From positions 62,001-126,000 of the forward strand of contig CAWIZO010000001.1 in NCBI GenBank assembly GCA_963840665.1: 64,000 nt of DNA, written 5' to 3'. Positions 9,536-18,255 of this stretch are shown piece by piece. The first letter of the stretch is position 1. Every line of letters starts with the position of its first letter. Origin of the DNA: DATFTE01 sp963840665 (GTDB lineage: Bacteria; Acidobacteriota; Terriglobia; Terriglobales; Acidobacteriaceae). The translations under genes and the position numbers were made by a program. The notes beneath the pieces were generated by a model. The model made no database searches, was not told where the DNA came from, and worked only from the letters and a program-made list of their open reading frames with translations.

Positions 9536-9756
9536 GATTCGTATCAGGGCACGCCTTCAGGCGTGCCGCACAACGCCCTCCACCGACCTCCTTCAGGCGC
9601 TGTGCAGCGGCTAAAGCCGTGTTGATAATGATCCGGAAATGGTATGGCTGAAGCCATACCCTGATACGAGTCGAGCCATTCGCTGATACGAATCTTCTCG
9701 AAAAATTGTCCGGCCAACCCGGTGTGCTTCGTATCAGGGCACGCCGTTAGGCGCGG
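9536..9756. repeat. Palindromic intergenic repeat cluster (copy 1)
   Basis: Contains the module ATTCGTATCAGGGCACGCC-TTCA-GGCGTGCC (from 9537), then a GGCTAAAGCC module, then GGTATGGCTGAAGCCATACC followed by CTGATACGAG (9641-9670). A partial third module lies at 9729-9756. The same modules in the same order recur at 11019-11161. The element fills the space between the convergent M13 peptidase and ppa genes. Confidence 0.8.
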
Positions 9757-9759
9757 AGC

Positions 9760-10302
9760 TCACTTAAATCCTTTCCGGCGTTTTTCGCTGTAGCGGTGCA
9801 AAGCATCTTCGATGACAGGGTAGGCTTCTGCCGCGGGACGAATTTCGTCGACTTCCACCGCTTTGCCTTCCAACAGCTTGTAATCCTGAAAGAAGCGGCG
9901 CAGCATGATCAGCCGGTGCGGCGGCATCTCGCTGGCCTCATGATAGCTATTGAATTCAGGGTCTTCCGTAGCGACAGCGATAATCTTGTGGTCTTTCTTT
10001 CCGCTGTCGATCATGGTCATCAAGCCGATCGCGCGCGCGTGAATGATGGTCAGCGGCACTACCGTTTCCTGGCAGAGCACTAGCACGTCGAGTGGGTCGT
10101 CGTCTTCGGCGAAAGTCTGCGGAATGAAGCCGTAGTTCGCGGGATAGTAGACCGCGGAGTAGAGAATGCGATCGAGCTTGATCAAGCCGCTGGCCTTATC
10201 GAGTTCATATTTCACGCTCGAGCCGAAGGGGATCTCGATCACGGTCTGGAACTCGTTGGGAAGCTTGTCGCCGGGAGTGACGTCGTGCCAGGGATGGATC
10301 AT
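9760..10302 (-). CDS. ppa: Inorganic pyrophosphatase, family I
   Basis: 180 residues, the usual size for a bacterial soluble pyrophosphatase. It hydrolyses pyrophosphate to phosphate and so drives biosynthetic reactions. Key stretches are VIEIPFGSSVKYELDK, YPANYGFIPQT and the signature DDDPLDVLV with its metal-binding aspartates, then the SGKKDHKIIAV segment. The lysine-rich C-terminus is normal. The start is ATG at 10302. It is transcribed away from ccmE, sharing a 210-bp intergenic region. Confidence 0.97.
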   Translation of the reverse strand: MIHPWHDVTPGDKLPNEFQTVIEIPFGSSVKYELDKASGLIKLDRILYSAVYYPANYGFIPQTFAEDDDPLDVLVLCQETVVPLTIIHARAIGLMTMIDSGKKDHKIIAVATEDPEFNSYHEASEMPPHRLIMLRRFFQDYKLLEGKAVEVDEIRPAAEAYPVIEDALHRYSEKRRKGFK

Positions 10303-10461
10303 AGGAATTCAGAATATCAATCCGGAAGAGCAATTGAGAAATTGTGCGGCCGTCGCCGGGATCGACTCTAGGGCCGCGTCGCATTGGCAGCGAAAATGCT
10401 ACTAAGAACCCTGGAACGCCTGTGCCTGGAGGAATATGCCGCGGGTGGACCCTTGGACAGC

Positions 10462-10489
10462 TTGACCCCCTGTCCGTGGAGAGAATAAA
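10462..10489 (+). promoter_or_regulatory. Candidate sigma-70-type promoter for ccmE
   Basis: TTGACC at 10462-10467 and AATAAA at 10484-10489 are separated by 16 nt and lie 24 nt before the ccmE start codon. The -10 is weak, so this is a guess from sequence only. Confidence 0.35.
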
Positions 10490-10512
10490 GTTTAGAGGTT
10501 GGGTGAGGTGCT

Positions 10513-10980
10513 ATGTCCAGCGAAAGCAGCAAATATCTCAAGTTCGGCGGGGCGACGCTGCTGATCCTGGTGTCGCTGGGCTACCTGGCGTACACCGGCG
10601 TGCAGGAAAGCAAGAGCTATTACGTGACCATCCAGGAACTTCAGGGGATGGGCAATACCGCGTATACCAAGCGGCTGCGCGTCGCCGGAAATGTGCAACC
10701 GGGATCGATTAAGCGCACAGGCACCCACGTGGAATTCATCCTGGTGGAAAAAGACCGGACACTCAACGTCGATTACAACGGAACCGAAGCGCCCCCGGAC
10801 ACTTTCAAAGACAATTCGCAGGCTCTTGCGGAAGGCAGCTTCGGACGCGATGGCGTCTTCCACGCCAAGCAATTGCAGGCCAAGTGTGCGTCTAAGTACG
10901 CTCCCGCCCCTGGTGCCACGACCCCGGGGACTGAGCAACCCAAGAGCATGACGGAGCTGCAAGCCCCCGCAATGAAGTAG
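10513..10980 (+). CDS. ccmE: CcmE heme chaperone, CxxxY variant
   Basis: 155 residues: a short cytoplasmic tail, one membrane anchor (about 10-26, FGGATLLILVSLGYLAY) and a periplasmic OB-fold typical of CcmE (RLRVAGNVQPGSI, VEFILVEKDRTLNVDYNG, PPDTFKDNSQALAEG). CcmE carries heme from CcmABCD to apocytochrome c. Classical CcmE binds heme through the His of an HxxxY motif. Here the aligned position reads CASKY (Cys 125, Tyr 129), the cysteine version known from archaea and sulfate reducers, where CcmH is often absent. GAGG at 10505-10508 supports the start. The stop codon is part of a 23-bp inverted repeat. Confidence 0.88.
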   Translation: MSSESSKYLKFGGATLLILVSLGYLAYTGVQESKSYYVTIQELQGMGNTAYTKRLRVAGNVQPGSIKRTGTHVEFILVEKDRTLNVDYNGTEAPPDTFKDNSQALAEGSFGRDGVFHAKQLQAKCASKYAPAPGATTPGTEQPKSMTELQAPAMK

Positions 10981-11208
10981 CGCCGGCGTCCCGCCGGCCC
11001 AAGGGAACCATTTCAAGGGATTCGTATCGTGGCACGCCTTCAGGCGTGCCGAACAGGCGCAAACATGAAACCGCCTTTAGGCGCTGAGGGCGGCGGCTAA
11101 AGCCGCTCGCGGGATCCGTTATTTACGGTATGGCTGAAGCCATACCCTGATACGATTCGTTCCCGTTGGTACCAGGCATCTCCGTGGCCGGCGGGACGCC
11201 GGCGCTAC
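10977..11208. repeat. Composite palindromic element with 23-bp terminal inverted repeats (copy 2)
   Basis: The perfect 23-bp arms 10977-10999 and 11186-11208 (GTAGCGCCGGCGTCCCGCC...) enclose the internal palindromes also seen at 9536-9694: GGCACGCC-TTCA-GGCGTGCC, GGCGGCTAAAGCCGC and GGTATGGCTGAAGCCATACC with CTGATACGATTCG. The left arm includes the ccmE stop codon. The element separates ccmE from ccmA. Confidence 0.85.
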
Positions 11209-11225
11209 TTTGCTAACGCTTCTGC

Positions 11226-11909
11226 GTGGTATCTTTCCTTCGAGTGGGCGATCCCATCATCGTCGTTAGCAATCTCATCAAACAATTCGGACGTTTTGCC
11301 GCCTTGCGCGGCGTGAGCGCAAGCTTCGACGCGGGACGTCTGTACGCCATCCTCGGCGACAACGGAGCAGGGAAGACCACGTTGCTTCGAGCGCTTGCTG
11401 GGCTCACTCCTTCCACCCGCGGAACTATTTCCATGCTGGGTTCGACCAGGTTGCGCGACGTTTGCCGCGAAGTGGGATATATGGCGCATCCGTCGTTGCT
11501 TTACGACGAGATGAGCGGCATGGAGAACCTGATTTATTTTGCCAAGCTCTATGGGATCCTGAGTGAAGACCGTTGCGCGGAGGTGATTCGCGCGGTGGCG
11601 CTTGATCCCGAGCTAGAGCGTCCGGTGGGGCAGTACTCGCAGGGCATGCGGCAGAGAATGTCGCTGGCGCGGGCGCTGCTGCATGATCCCAAAATTCTGC
11701 TGCTCGATGAACCATTTTCGAATGTCGACCTGCGCTCAGCCCGCGAGATGGTAGGGCTGTTGGCGAAGATGCGCGACGCGGGGAAGACGATCTTTGTTGT
11801 GACCCATCAAGCTGCCCTGCTGGAAGGCGCGGCCGACGAATTTGTGTGGATGGAGTACGGACAGATTGTTTCTAGAACAGCTCACTTCGAGCCGGTGGAG
11901 GCGCGATGA
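11226..11909 (+). CDS. ccmA: Heme ABC exporter ATP-binding protein CcmA
   Basis: 227 residues of ABC ATPase: Walker A GDNGAGKTTLLRALAG, Q-loop region, signature YSQGMRQRMSLARALL, Walker B ILLLDEPFSNVD and H-loop VTHQ. Its order before CcmB and CcmC identifies it as CcmA, which powers release of heme-loaded CcmE from CcmCD. The GTG at 11226 is taken as start; another GTG at 11244 (VGDPIIVV) is equally possible. It overlaps ccmB by ATGA. Confidence 0.9.
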   Translation: MVSFLRVGDPIIVVSNLIKQFGRFAALRGVSASFDAGRLYAILGDNGAGKTTLLRALAGLTPSTRGTISMLGSTRLRDVCREVGYMAHPSLLYDEMSGMENLIYFAKLYGILSEDRCAEVIRAVALDPELERPVGQYSQGMRQRMSLARALLHDPKILLLDEPFSNVDLRSAREMVGLLAKMRDAGKTIFVVTHQAALLEGAADEFVWMEYGQIVSRTAHFEPVEAR

Positions 11910-12598
11910 GCACCATCCCTCCCGGAATCACGCGGGCGACGCTAATCAAAGATTTGCGCCTCGAGTGGCGCTCGAAAGACGCCATCAACTCGATGTTGTT
12001 TTTCGCGCTGCTGGTGGTGGTGGTGTTCAGTTTTTCGTTCGATCCCGACGCAGAAGAGTCGCGCCAAATCGCGGGAGGGCTGGTCTGGGTGGCGTTCTTA
12101 TTCGCCTCGGTGGTGGCGTTGAACCAGACGTGGGCGCGCGAAATACGCAATCAGGTGATGGACGCTTACCGGGTCTCTCCCGCCCCCGCGAATTCGTTGT
12201 TCCTGGCGAAGGCGTTGGGGAATTTCATCTTCGTGTGCGTGCTTGAAGCTTTGATGACGCCACTGTTCATCATTTTTTACAAACTGCGCGCGCTTGGTCC
12301 TGCGTGGGAGCTGATTCCGGTGGCTGCGCTCGGCACGTGGGCGCTAGTCGTGAATGGCACATTTTTTGCAGCCATGTCGTTGCGAACGCGCAGCCGGGAA
12401 ATCATGCTGCCGCTTTTGCTGTTCCCGATCTCGATTCCGGCCATCCTCGCGATGGTTAACGCGACGTCGGCGATTCTGCTGGGCGGAGAAGGTCCGGATG
12501 TGTCGGCGAAATTCTGGATTGTATTGCTCGCTTCCTACGATGTGGTGTTTACTACGGGCTGCCTGCTATTGTTCGAAACGGTGCTGAACGCCGAATGA
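11906..12598 (+). CDS. ccmB: Heme exporter membrane protein CcmB
   Basis: 230 residues with six predicted membrane helices. Family features are KDLRLEWRSKDAINSMLFFALL, the WAREIRNQVMDAYRVSPA loop and the C-terminal SYDVVFTTGCLLLFE. CcmB is the membrane partner of CcmA in the CcmABCD complex that hands heme to CcmE. It overlaps both ccmA (ATG within ATGA at 11906) and ccmC (12595), so the three are translationally coupled. Confidence 0.93.
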   Translation: MSTIPPGITRATLIKDLRLEWRSKDAINSMLFFALLVVVVFSFSFDPDAEESRQIAGGLVWVAFLFASVVALNQTWAREIRNQVMDAYRVSPAPANSLFLAKALGNFIFVCVLEALMTPLFIIFYKLRALGPAWELIPVAALGTWALVVNGTFFAAMSLRTRSREIMLPLLLFPISIPAILAMVNATSAILLGGEGPDVSAKFWIVLLASYDVVFTTGCLLLFETVLNAE

Positions 12599-13453
12599 AA
12601 AAGCTCTTTCCCCTCTTCGCGGTACTGACGGCGGCGCTGCTGAGCTACGCGCTTTATCTGGCGCTGGTGGTTGCTCCAACCGAGCAGACGATGGGCGATG
12701 TGCAGCGCATCTTCTACTACCACGTGCCCTCAGCCTGGACAGCCTTCTTGCTGTTCTTCATCAACTTTGTGGCTTCGGTGCAGTACCTGGTGCGGCCGCG
12801 TCCCTTCGCCGACCGGCTGGCCAAATGGGTGGTCATCGCGATTGGCATCGGCGCCTGCATCGGGGCGTTTGTCTTCCCCTTGCCAGAGGGAGTTGAACCC
12901 GGCTCGGTCGCAACGACTGGCCTTGCGATCACGGGCATTTATTTCCTGATCCGCAAATGTTTTTCCGAGCAGGGAACCGATGCGCTGGCCGTGACCACCG
13001 CCGAGGTCGGCGTAGTTTTTTGTACGGTCGTTCTGATAACTGGACCGTTGTGGGCACGCCCAGTGTGGGGCATCTGGTGGACGTGGGATGTCCGTCTCAC
13101 CTCGACGTTGGTCCTGTGGCTGATTTATGTCAGCTACCTGATGCTGCGGCGATTTTCGAGCAGCGGGCAAACACGCGATTCTGGCGGCCTCGCTCAGCGT
13201 CTTCGGCGCGCTCGATGTGCCGCTGGTTTATTTCTCTATCTGGATCTTCCGCACCCAGCATCCCCAGCCTGTGATCGGTGGCGGAGGATCGATCGATCCC
13301 CGCATGCTGCACGTGCTGCTGATCAACTGGCTGGCGTTCCTCTGCTTCGCCTATCTGGTTTGCTGGTCGCGCTATCGGTTGGAGATCGTGAAGCGCGAAG
13401 TCGAAGAATCTCAGGCTATGCAGGACTTGCTGGAACCTCGGGGGACGCGATGA
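12595..13453 (+). pseudogene. ccmC: CcmC heme-handling protein, frameshifted near 13175
   Basis: CcmC attaches heme to CcmE. Frame 1 covers the first two thirds, including MGDVQRIFYYHVPSAW (first heme-ligand His region) and the WWD heme-binding motif GIWWTWDVRLTS. Near 13175 the frame shifts by one and the C-terminal third continues as SVFGALDVPLVYFSIWIFRT and HPQPVIGGGG, ending EPRGTR at 13453. The four-base run CGCG after GQT fits one extra base, or two lost. The original frame happens to run on into ccmD, making a false 324-residue fusion. Everything else is intact, so a sequencing error is likely. Confidence 0.85.
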
Positions 13454-13569
13454 ACTTTCTCTACGCCGCGTATGCCGCAACCTGGATTATTCACGTCGGC
13501 TATCTGACCACATTGGTCCGCCGCTACTCCCGCCTGAAACGTGAAATCGAAGACCTGAAGAAGAAGTGA
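13450..13569 (+). CDS. ccmD: CcmD-like small heme exporter protein
   Basis: 39 residues: MNFLYAAYAATWIIHVGYLT, one membrane helix, then a basic tail ending EIEDLKKK. Size, topology, the YAAYAATW start and the position directly after ccmC (ATGA overlap) match CcmD, which stabilises the CcmABC-CcmE complex. It is too short for most gene finders and is hidden in the false fusion made by the ccmC frameshift. Confidence 0.8.
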   Translation: MNFLYAAYAATWIIHVGYLTTLVRRYSRLKREIEDLKKK

Positions 13570-13575
13570 AAGGCA

Positions 13576-13633
13576 GTCGTTAGTCGGTGGTCATTGGTCG
13601 TTGGCCAACACCTCACGACTAATGACTAACGAC
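13576..13633. terminator. Inverted repeat between convergent ccmD and PilZ genes
   Basis: GTCGTTAGTC (13576-13585) pairs with GACTAACGAC (13624-13633), with partial pairing inside (TTGGCCAA in the middle). It lies between two converging genes and probably ends transcription from both sides, though no T-run follows. Confidence 0.35.
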
Positions 13634-13638
13634 CAGAT

Positions 13639-14076
13639 TCAATTCCCAAATCTGAGAAAATCCGGCCCCGGCTGCGATCGCAGAAATTCGTACTCCTCAA
13701 TCATGGCGGCAACGCCGTTGCGAGACGCAGGCAGAGCCTCAACCCGAATCACGCGCGCCACAAAACGCACCCGCACCGAGTCCGTCAAGGTGACATGGGG
13801 CGGAAAGGTGAGAGTGACGTCGATGCGCGCCCCCGGCTCAACCGGACGATCGAGGTAAAAGTAGACTCCCCGGGCGCTGACATTCTGGGTTTCGGTAAAC
13901 AGTTCTTCCGAGCCCGTCTCGGAGACTTTAACGGCAGCCGGCAAGCGCATATCGAAACGCCGGATGGTGCGCCGTTCCTGCGGCGGTTGATGCATTCCGA
14001 TCTCGCTTCCTATAAGCATTTCACGCCAAACAGAACTGCACCCGCCTGCCTCTCGAAAGGCAGTGAAAATTCCCAC
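13639..14076 (-). CDS. PilZ-domain protein (c-di-GMP binding candidate)
   Basis: 145 residues, or 118 if translation starts at MHQPPQ (13995). A single PilZ domain contains the basic motif ERRTIRRFDMRLP and the second motif NVSARGVYF, the two elements that bind cyclic di-GMP. The rest is beta-strand rich (IDVTLTFPPHVTL, VRFVARVIRVEAL). There is no membrane segment or second domain. It is likely a c-di-GMP effector; the target is unknown. It is one of three PilZ proteins in the window. Confidence 0.8.
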   Translation of the reverse strand: MGIFTAFREAGGCSSVWREMLIGSEIGMHQPPQERRTIRRFDMRLPAAVKVSETGSEELFTETQNVSARGVYFYLDRPVEPGARIDVTLTFPPHVTLTDSVRVRFVARVIRVEALPASRNGVAAMIEEYEFLRSQPGPDFLRFGN

Positions 14077-14634
14077 ACTGATCGGGCTACGATTTTCGAC
14101 CAGACTACCGCCTCGCGTGCCGTTTGCAACCCCAAAAATCGTAAGGAACTATTTCTGTTACTAACGCCGGTGTGTCACCCCGCAATAGAGAGGGGAGGGC
14201 AAGGGGAGGAAACTTGAAGTGGAGGAGAGCCTAAGCTTCCGCGTGAATACAGCAATCGTACTGCCAAGTGCGGACAGAGAGGAAAGACTCACGCTCTAAC
14301 CTGAAATGAGCGACTTGCGACGTGTTCCGCTTGTCAGAAATGGCCGTGAGATGAAACAATTTGCCGAAAAGCTGAGTTTGCACTTCGCAGTCGGTGATTC
14401 CGACCCACAATCGTGCCGCGGCATCTTTTGCGCTCACGCTCCGCATCTGAGCAGGACAGAGTGGAAGTGTGCCCAGCTTGACAGTCGATTCATCAGATGT
14501 TTAAGTAAGGACTTAATTTTTCGCCCATTTCTGAACGACAGAAACGCGAGCTGCCGCGCCCGTGTGCGAGGTGGCCTGTTGTTTGTCTGCTGTTTCTTTT
14601 TCCTCTTCATGGATTGGGAAACTCGGAGGAGCTT
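14077..14634. other. Intergenic region, no gene supported
   Basis: The frames open here have no recognisable protein. A weak hairpin, TTAAGT-aagg-ACTTAA followed by TTTT, is at 14501-14520. The end of the region holds the ribosome site GGAGGA (14625-14630) for the next gene. The region probably carries the promoters of the divergent PilZ and SBBP genes, but I cannot point to one. Confidence 0.5.
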
Positions 14635-17600
14635 GTGAGATTGATCGGTTCTGGGTTGGCTCGATATGGTTCGCGGATTCGCGTCGGAATTGTTCTGACG
14701 TCGCTGGTGGTGGCCGGAGCGCTTGCCCTTAGATTCGACACGAGCGCGCCCCGTCAGGCCGCCAGTCACGAGATCGCCGCCCCATTCGCCTGGCAACCCA
14801 CCGCTGCCGCCGCCAAACAGGCGCGCGCCCACTTCGGCCAGCTTCCCATGGTTTTCGAACCCAACCAGGGACAGACCGATCCCCAGGTCAAATTCCTCGT
14901 ACATGGCAGCAATTACGGGCTCTTCCTTACCGCGAAAGAAGCCGTTCTCGCCCTCCATAAATCGCCGAAAGAAGTTTCCGTGCTCCGCATGGCCCTTGCC
15001 CATGCCAACGCGAATGCACAGGTCCAGGGCGCCGACAAGCTGCCCGGCAAGAGCAATTATCTGATCGGGAACGATCCCACCAAGTGGCACCGGAACATTC
15101 CTCAATTCGCCAAAGTTCGGTATCAGGATCTCTATCCGGGCATCGATCTCGTTTACTACGGAAATCAGGGACGCCTCGAGTATGACCTGGAAGTCGCCCC
15201 CAACGCTGACCCGCATCAGGTCGCGGTGCAATTCCCCGGCACCCGCAAGTTAAGCCTGAGCCAGCATGGTGAAGTGGTGATCGCGACGGGCGACGGCGAT
15301 GTGCGCCTGCAGGCTCCGAAGATCTATCAGAGGATTGGTGACGAGCGGCGCCCGGTCGAGGGACACTTCGTGCTGCGCAGCGCTAACGAAGTCGGCTTCG
15401 AAATCGGAGACTATGACCGCAGCCGCGCATTGGTGATCGATCCTGTCCTGGTCTACTCCACTTATCTTGGCGGCACCGGCGCCGAAGCTTGCTCCGCCAT
15501 CACTGGCACTGGCGTTCCGCAGTCGCGCTGCCCTGCCATCGCCGTAGATGCCGCGGCCAGCGCCTACATCGCGGGATCGACCACGTCGACGAATTTCCCG
15601 GTGGTACCGGTTGACACTTGCCCGCCGACGAATACGCCTCACGCGGTTCAGTGTGCTCTTGCTGGTACCGCCAACGTCTACGTGACGAAGCTGGATTCCA
15701 CCGGATCGGCGATCCTCTACTCCACCTATATCGGCGGCAACGGAGTCGATCTCCCCGGGGGAATCGCGATCGACGCTTCGTTTAACGTCGACATCACCGG
15801 CACCACCACATCCAGCAACTTTCCGACTTTCCTTGGATTTCAGAACACGCCCGTATCGGCTGGGTCACACGTCTTCGTGACGCAACTGCTGAACGGTGGC
15901 ACGATGCTGAACTATTCCACCTACCTGTCAGGAAATGGAACGGAAACTGGCACCGGTATCGCGATCGACTACCGCTCTCATGTGGTCTACGTCACCGGCA
16001 CGACCAGTTCGAGCAACTTTCCAGTGTTTCCGAATCCCGGAGCCTTTCAGACCGCGCCAAAAGCCACCAATCAGTTTTTCCTTACGAGCATTGACACCAC
16101 GCTGGCGGGGAATCTGAGCCTGCTCTATTCGACGTACCTCGGCGGCAGTTCGCCATCCACTGGAGTCGCTCAGGGCGGCGGCATCGCGGTAGATATCAAT
16201 AGCACCACTCCCGGCGTCTACATCACTGGCGGAACCGACTTTGTCGATATGCCGGCGACGAACTCCTTCCAGCCGTACAAGGCCGCCAAAGACGTCTTCC
16301 TCGCGAAGTTCACTTTCTTCCCCAAGCAGATCAACAGCACGCCGACGCTGACTTACCTGACCTACCTCGGTGGCAGCGGCGACGACGTCGGCATGGGCGT
16401 AGCGGTCGACAATTCGTTTATCGCATACGTCGTTGGTTCCACGACCTCGACCGACTTCGGACAGCCAACAACGACGGGCACTCCGGCATTCCAAGGGACC
16501 AACGGGGGCGGCACCGATGCCTTCGTGGCCAAAGTGCAGCCTTGCACTGTCAGTTGCTCGGCTACCAGCACAGTGCAGTTGCTCTATTTCACCTACCTGG
16601 GCGGATCGGGTATGGATGTCGGAACCGATATCGCCGTCGACGGCGTCCAGGGAGCGCGCATTACGGGCTACACGAATTCGCCGAACTTGCCCATCATCAA
16701 CCCGCTCCCGACTTTCGGTTCCGCGCTCAACGGTGGAATGGACGCTTTTGTTGCTCGAATCGACACCACCGCTACTTCGGCGACCGCGACCAGTTATTCG
16801 TCCAGCTACCTTGGCGGCGCCGGCAACGATGCAGGAACTGGCATCGCGGTAGACCCAACGAGCAATGTTTACGTCGGGGGCGAGACGGCTTCTTCGAATT
16901 TCCCGACCGTGACTCCGCTGCAAAGTGCGCTCTCCGGCGCGAGCGACGCATTCATCAGCAAGATAGGTCCAAAGGTAAGTTTCACAATGATGGCACAGGG
17001 TCCCGCCCCCGGGACCGGTGTCGGTAACCAAGTCTCGTTCGTTTACACCATCACCAATACTGGCGACGCGGTCTCCGGCGTAACCTTCACCGACTTCGTG
17101 CCCGTTTCCGGTGCCACCTTTGCTGGAACCAGTTCCAACGCCTGCGGCGGAGTTTCCTCCGGCGCCGTGACCTGCAACCTGGGTACGCTGAACTCAAACA
17201 GCATTACCACCATTAGCGTCAATCTGATCCCCACAGTTCCCGGCGCGCTTAGCAATAGCGCCCAGCTGACGACCGCAGCCACCAGTGGAATTGTGGCCAG
17301 CGCCAGCTCTAGCGCGTCGGTCAACGATTTCGCCGTTTCCATCAGTCCGGCCAGCCAGACGGTTCCTGCGGGATTGCCAGCCGTCTACGCGGTCATGGTC
17401 AGCACCATTCCGCAGAACCAGCCGATCAATACCAGCATCTCGGTGGCAGTTGGTTCAGGACTGCCTTCCGGATCGACTACCAACCTCAGCACCAATCCGA
17501 TTCCCAGCTTGTCGACCGGAAGTGCAACCACTACGTTGACCATTGGCACCACCATGCGCACGACGACCATCACCGAGAAGTTGGGGCGCGTAGGGCCGAC

Positions 17601-17859
17601 CTACGCCTCATGGCTGCCCATCTCAGGATTGGCGCTCCTCGGTCTGGGGATCGGCGGCAAGATTTCGCGCCGCAGAAAATGGCTCGCAGGATTGTGCGTA
17701 GCCGCAGTGCTGGTGATGATCGGACTGCAAGCCGGATGTGGATCGAGCAATCAGACCTCCGTCACCAGCGGTACCCCCGCAGGCACCTACACTCTGACCG
17801 TGACGGCGACATCAGGAAGCATTGCTCACGCCACATCGTTCACCCTGGTCGTGCAGTAA
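14635..17859 (+). CDS. SBBP beta-propeller repeat and DUF11 surface protein
   Basis: 1074 residues from the GTG at 14635, chosen because GGAGGA lies 4 nt upstream (a TTG 21 nt earlier has none). A signal/anchor (GIVLTSLVVAGALAL) is followed by a conserved acidobacterial N-terminal domain (PMVFEPNQGQTDPQVKFLVHG) and about eight SBBP repeats of the form YSTYLGG...D.G.GIAVD...YVTGTT.S.NFP. A DUF11/CARDB-like domain follows (VYTITNTGDAVSGVTFTDFV), then Ig-like sequence. Near the C-terminus a hydrophobic helix plus SRRRKW and a second helix ending LQAGC interrupt the last Ig-like part. Exported, with a structural or adhesive role inferred. Confidence 0.88.
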   Translation: MRLIGSGLARYGSRIRVGIVLTSLVVAGALALRFDTSAPRQAASHEIAAPFAWQPTAAAAKQARAHFGQLPMVFEPNQGQTDPQVKFLVHGSNYGLFLTAKEAVLALHKSPKEVSVLRMALAHANANAQVQGADKLPGKSNYLIGNDPTKWHRNIPQFAKVRYQDLYPGIDLVYYGNQGRLEYDLEVAPNADPHQVAVQFPGTRKLSLSQHGEVVIATGDGDVRLQAPKIYQRIGDERRPVEGHFVLRSANEVGFEIGDYDRSRALVIDPVLVYSTYLGGTGAEACSAITGTGVPQSRCPAIAVDAAASAYIAGSTTSTNFPVVPVDTCPPTNTPHAVQCALAGTANVYVTKLDSTGSAILYSTYIGGNGVDLPGGIAIDASFNVDITGTTTSSNFPTFLGFQNTPVSAGSHVFVTQLLNGGTMLNYSTYLSGNGTETGTGIAIDYRSHVVYVTGTTSSSNFPVFPNPGAFQTAPKATNQFFLTSIDTTLAGNLSLLYSTYLGGSSPSTGVAQGGGIAVDINSTTPGVYITGGTDFVDMPATNSFQPYKAAKDVFLAKFTFFPKQINSTPTLTYLTYLGGSGDDVGMGVAVDNSFIAYVVGSTTSTDFGQPTTTGTPAFQGTNGGGTDAFVAKVQPCTVSCSATSTVQLLYFTYLGGSGMDVGTDIAVDGVQGARITGYTNSPNLPIINPLPTFGSALNGGMDAFVARIDTTATSATATSYSSSYLGGAGNDAGTGIAVDPTSNVYVGGETASSNFPTVTPLQSALSGASDAFISKIGPKVSFTMMAQGPAPGTGVGNQVSFVYTITNTGDAVSGVTFTDFVPVSGATFAGTSSNACGGVSSGAVTCNLGTLNSNSITTISVNLIPTVPGALSNSAQLTTAATSGIVASASSSASVNDFAVSISPASQTVPAGLPAVYAVMVSTIPQNQPINTSISVAVGSGLPSGSTTNLSTNPIPSLSTGSATTTLTIGTTMRTTTITEKLGRVGPTYASWLPISGLALLGLGIGGKISRRRKWLAGLCVAAVLVMIGLQAGCGSSNQTSVTSGTPAGTYTLTVTATSGSIAHATSFTLVVQ

Positions 17860-18255
17860 TGCAGGTGCGCTAAAAAATAGTAAATAAAAAATAAATGTCA
17901 TCCTGAGCGCGGCGAAACTCGCGAAGCGAGTTTCTCGGAGCCGAAGAACCCCGCGTCTCTACCCTCTTCACACCGCCGCAGGGAATTCTCTCTGTAGCGT
18001 TCTACAGATTACCGGGAGAATGCCTCGACACACCTATCGCACTGCCCACGATCGCTGGATCCTTCGACTCCGTGATTGATCGCTTCGCGCTCAATCTCTG
18101 CGCTCAGGACGACAATCCTAATTTTTGTCGTCCCCTCAGCTCGGGATTCCCCCGGTTGAATTTCCCCTCCAGTTTGTGTAAGTTGAATGGCCTCACTAGG
18201 ACCCGTGCGCAGTTGGAAAAATAACAAAATAGAGAATCTTAAGAGGAGACGTTTC
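17860..18255. repeat. Intergenic region with an acidobacterial-type repeat
   Basis: At 17896-17955 is the word TGTCATCCTGAGCG... ending GAAGAACCCC, containing a perfect hairpin GAAACTCGC-gaa-GCGAGTTTC (17914-17934). Words like this are scattered in many acidobacterial genomes. The remainder (17960-18240) shows no gene; AAGAGGAGAC at 18241-18250 is the ribosome site of the next gene. Confidence 0.6.

Noticed and set aside
12595..13569. Single 324-residue CcmC-CcmD fusion
   Set aside because: The middle third is nonsense in this frame, and the true CcmC C-terminus is in another frame; the fusion is a by-product of a frameshift.
14306..14638. Small gene upstream of the SBBP protein
   Set aside because: No recognisable motif or ribosome site, and it overlaps the start of a well-supported gene.
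15430..16960. Tandem DNA repeats in the SBBP gene as a CRISPR or satellite
   Set aside because: The repeats are protein-level (beta-propeller blades) with diverged DNA and unequal spacing.
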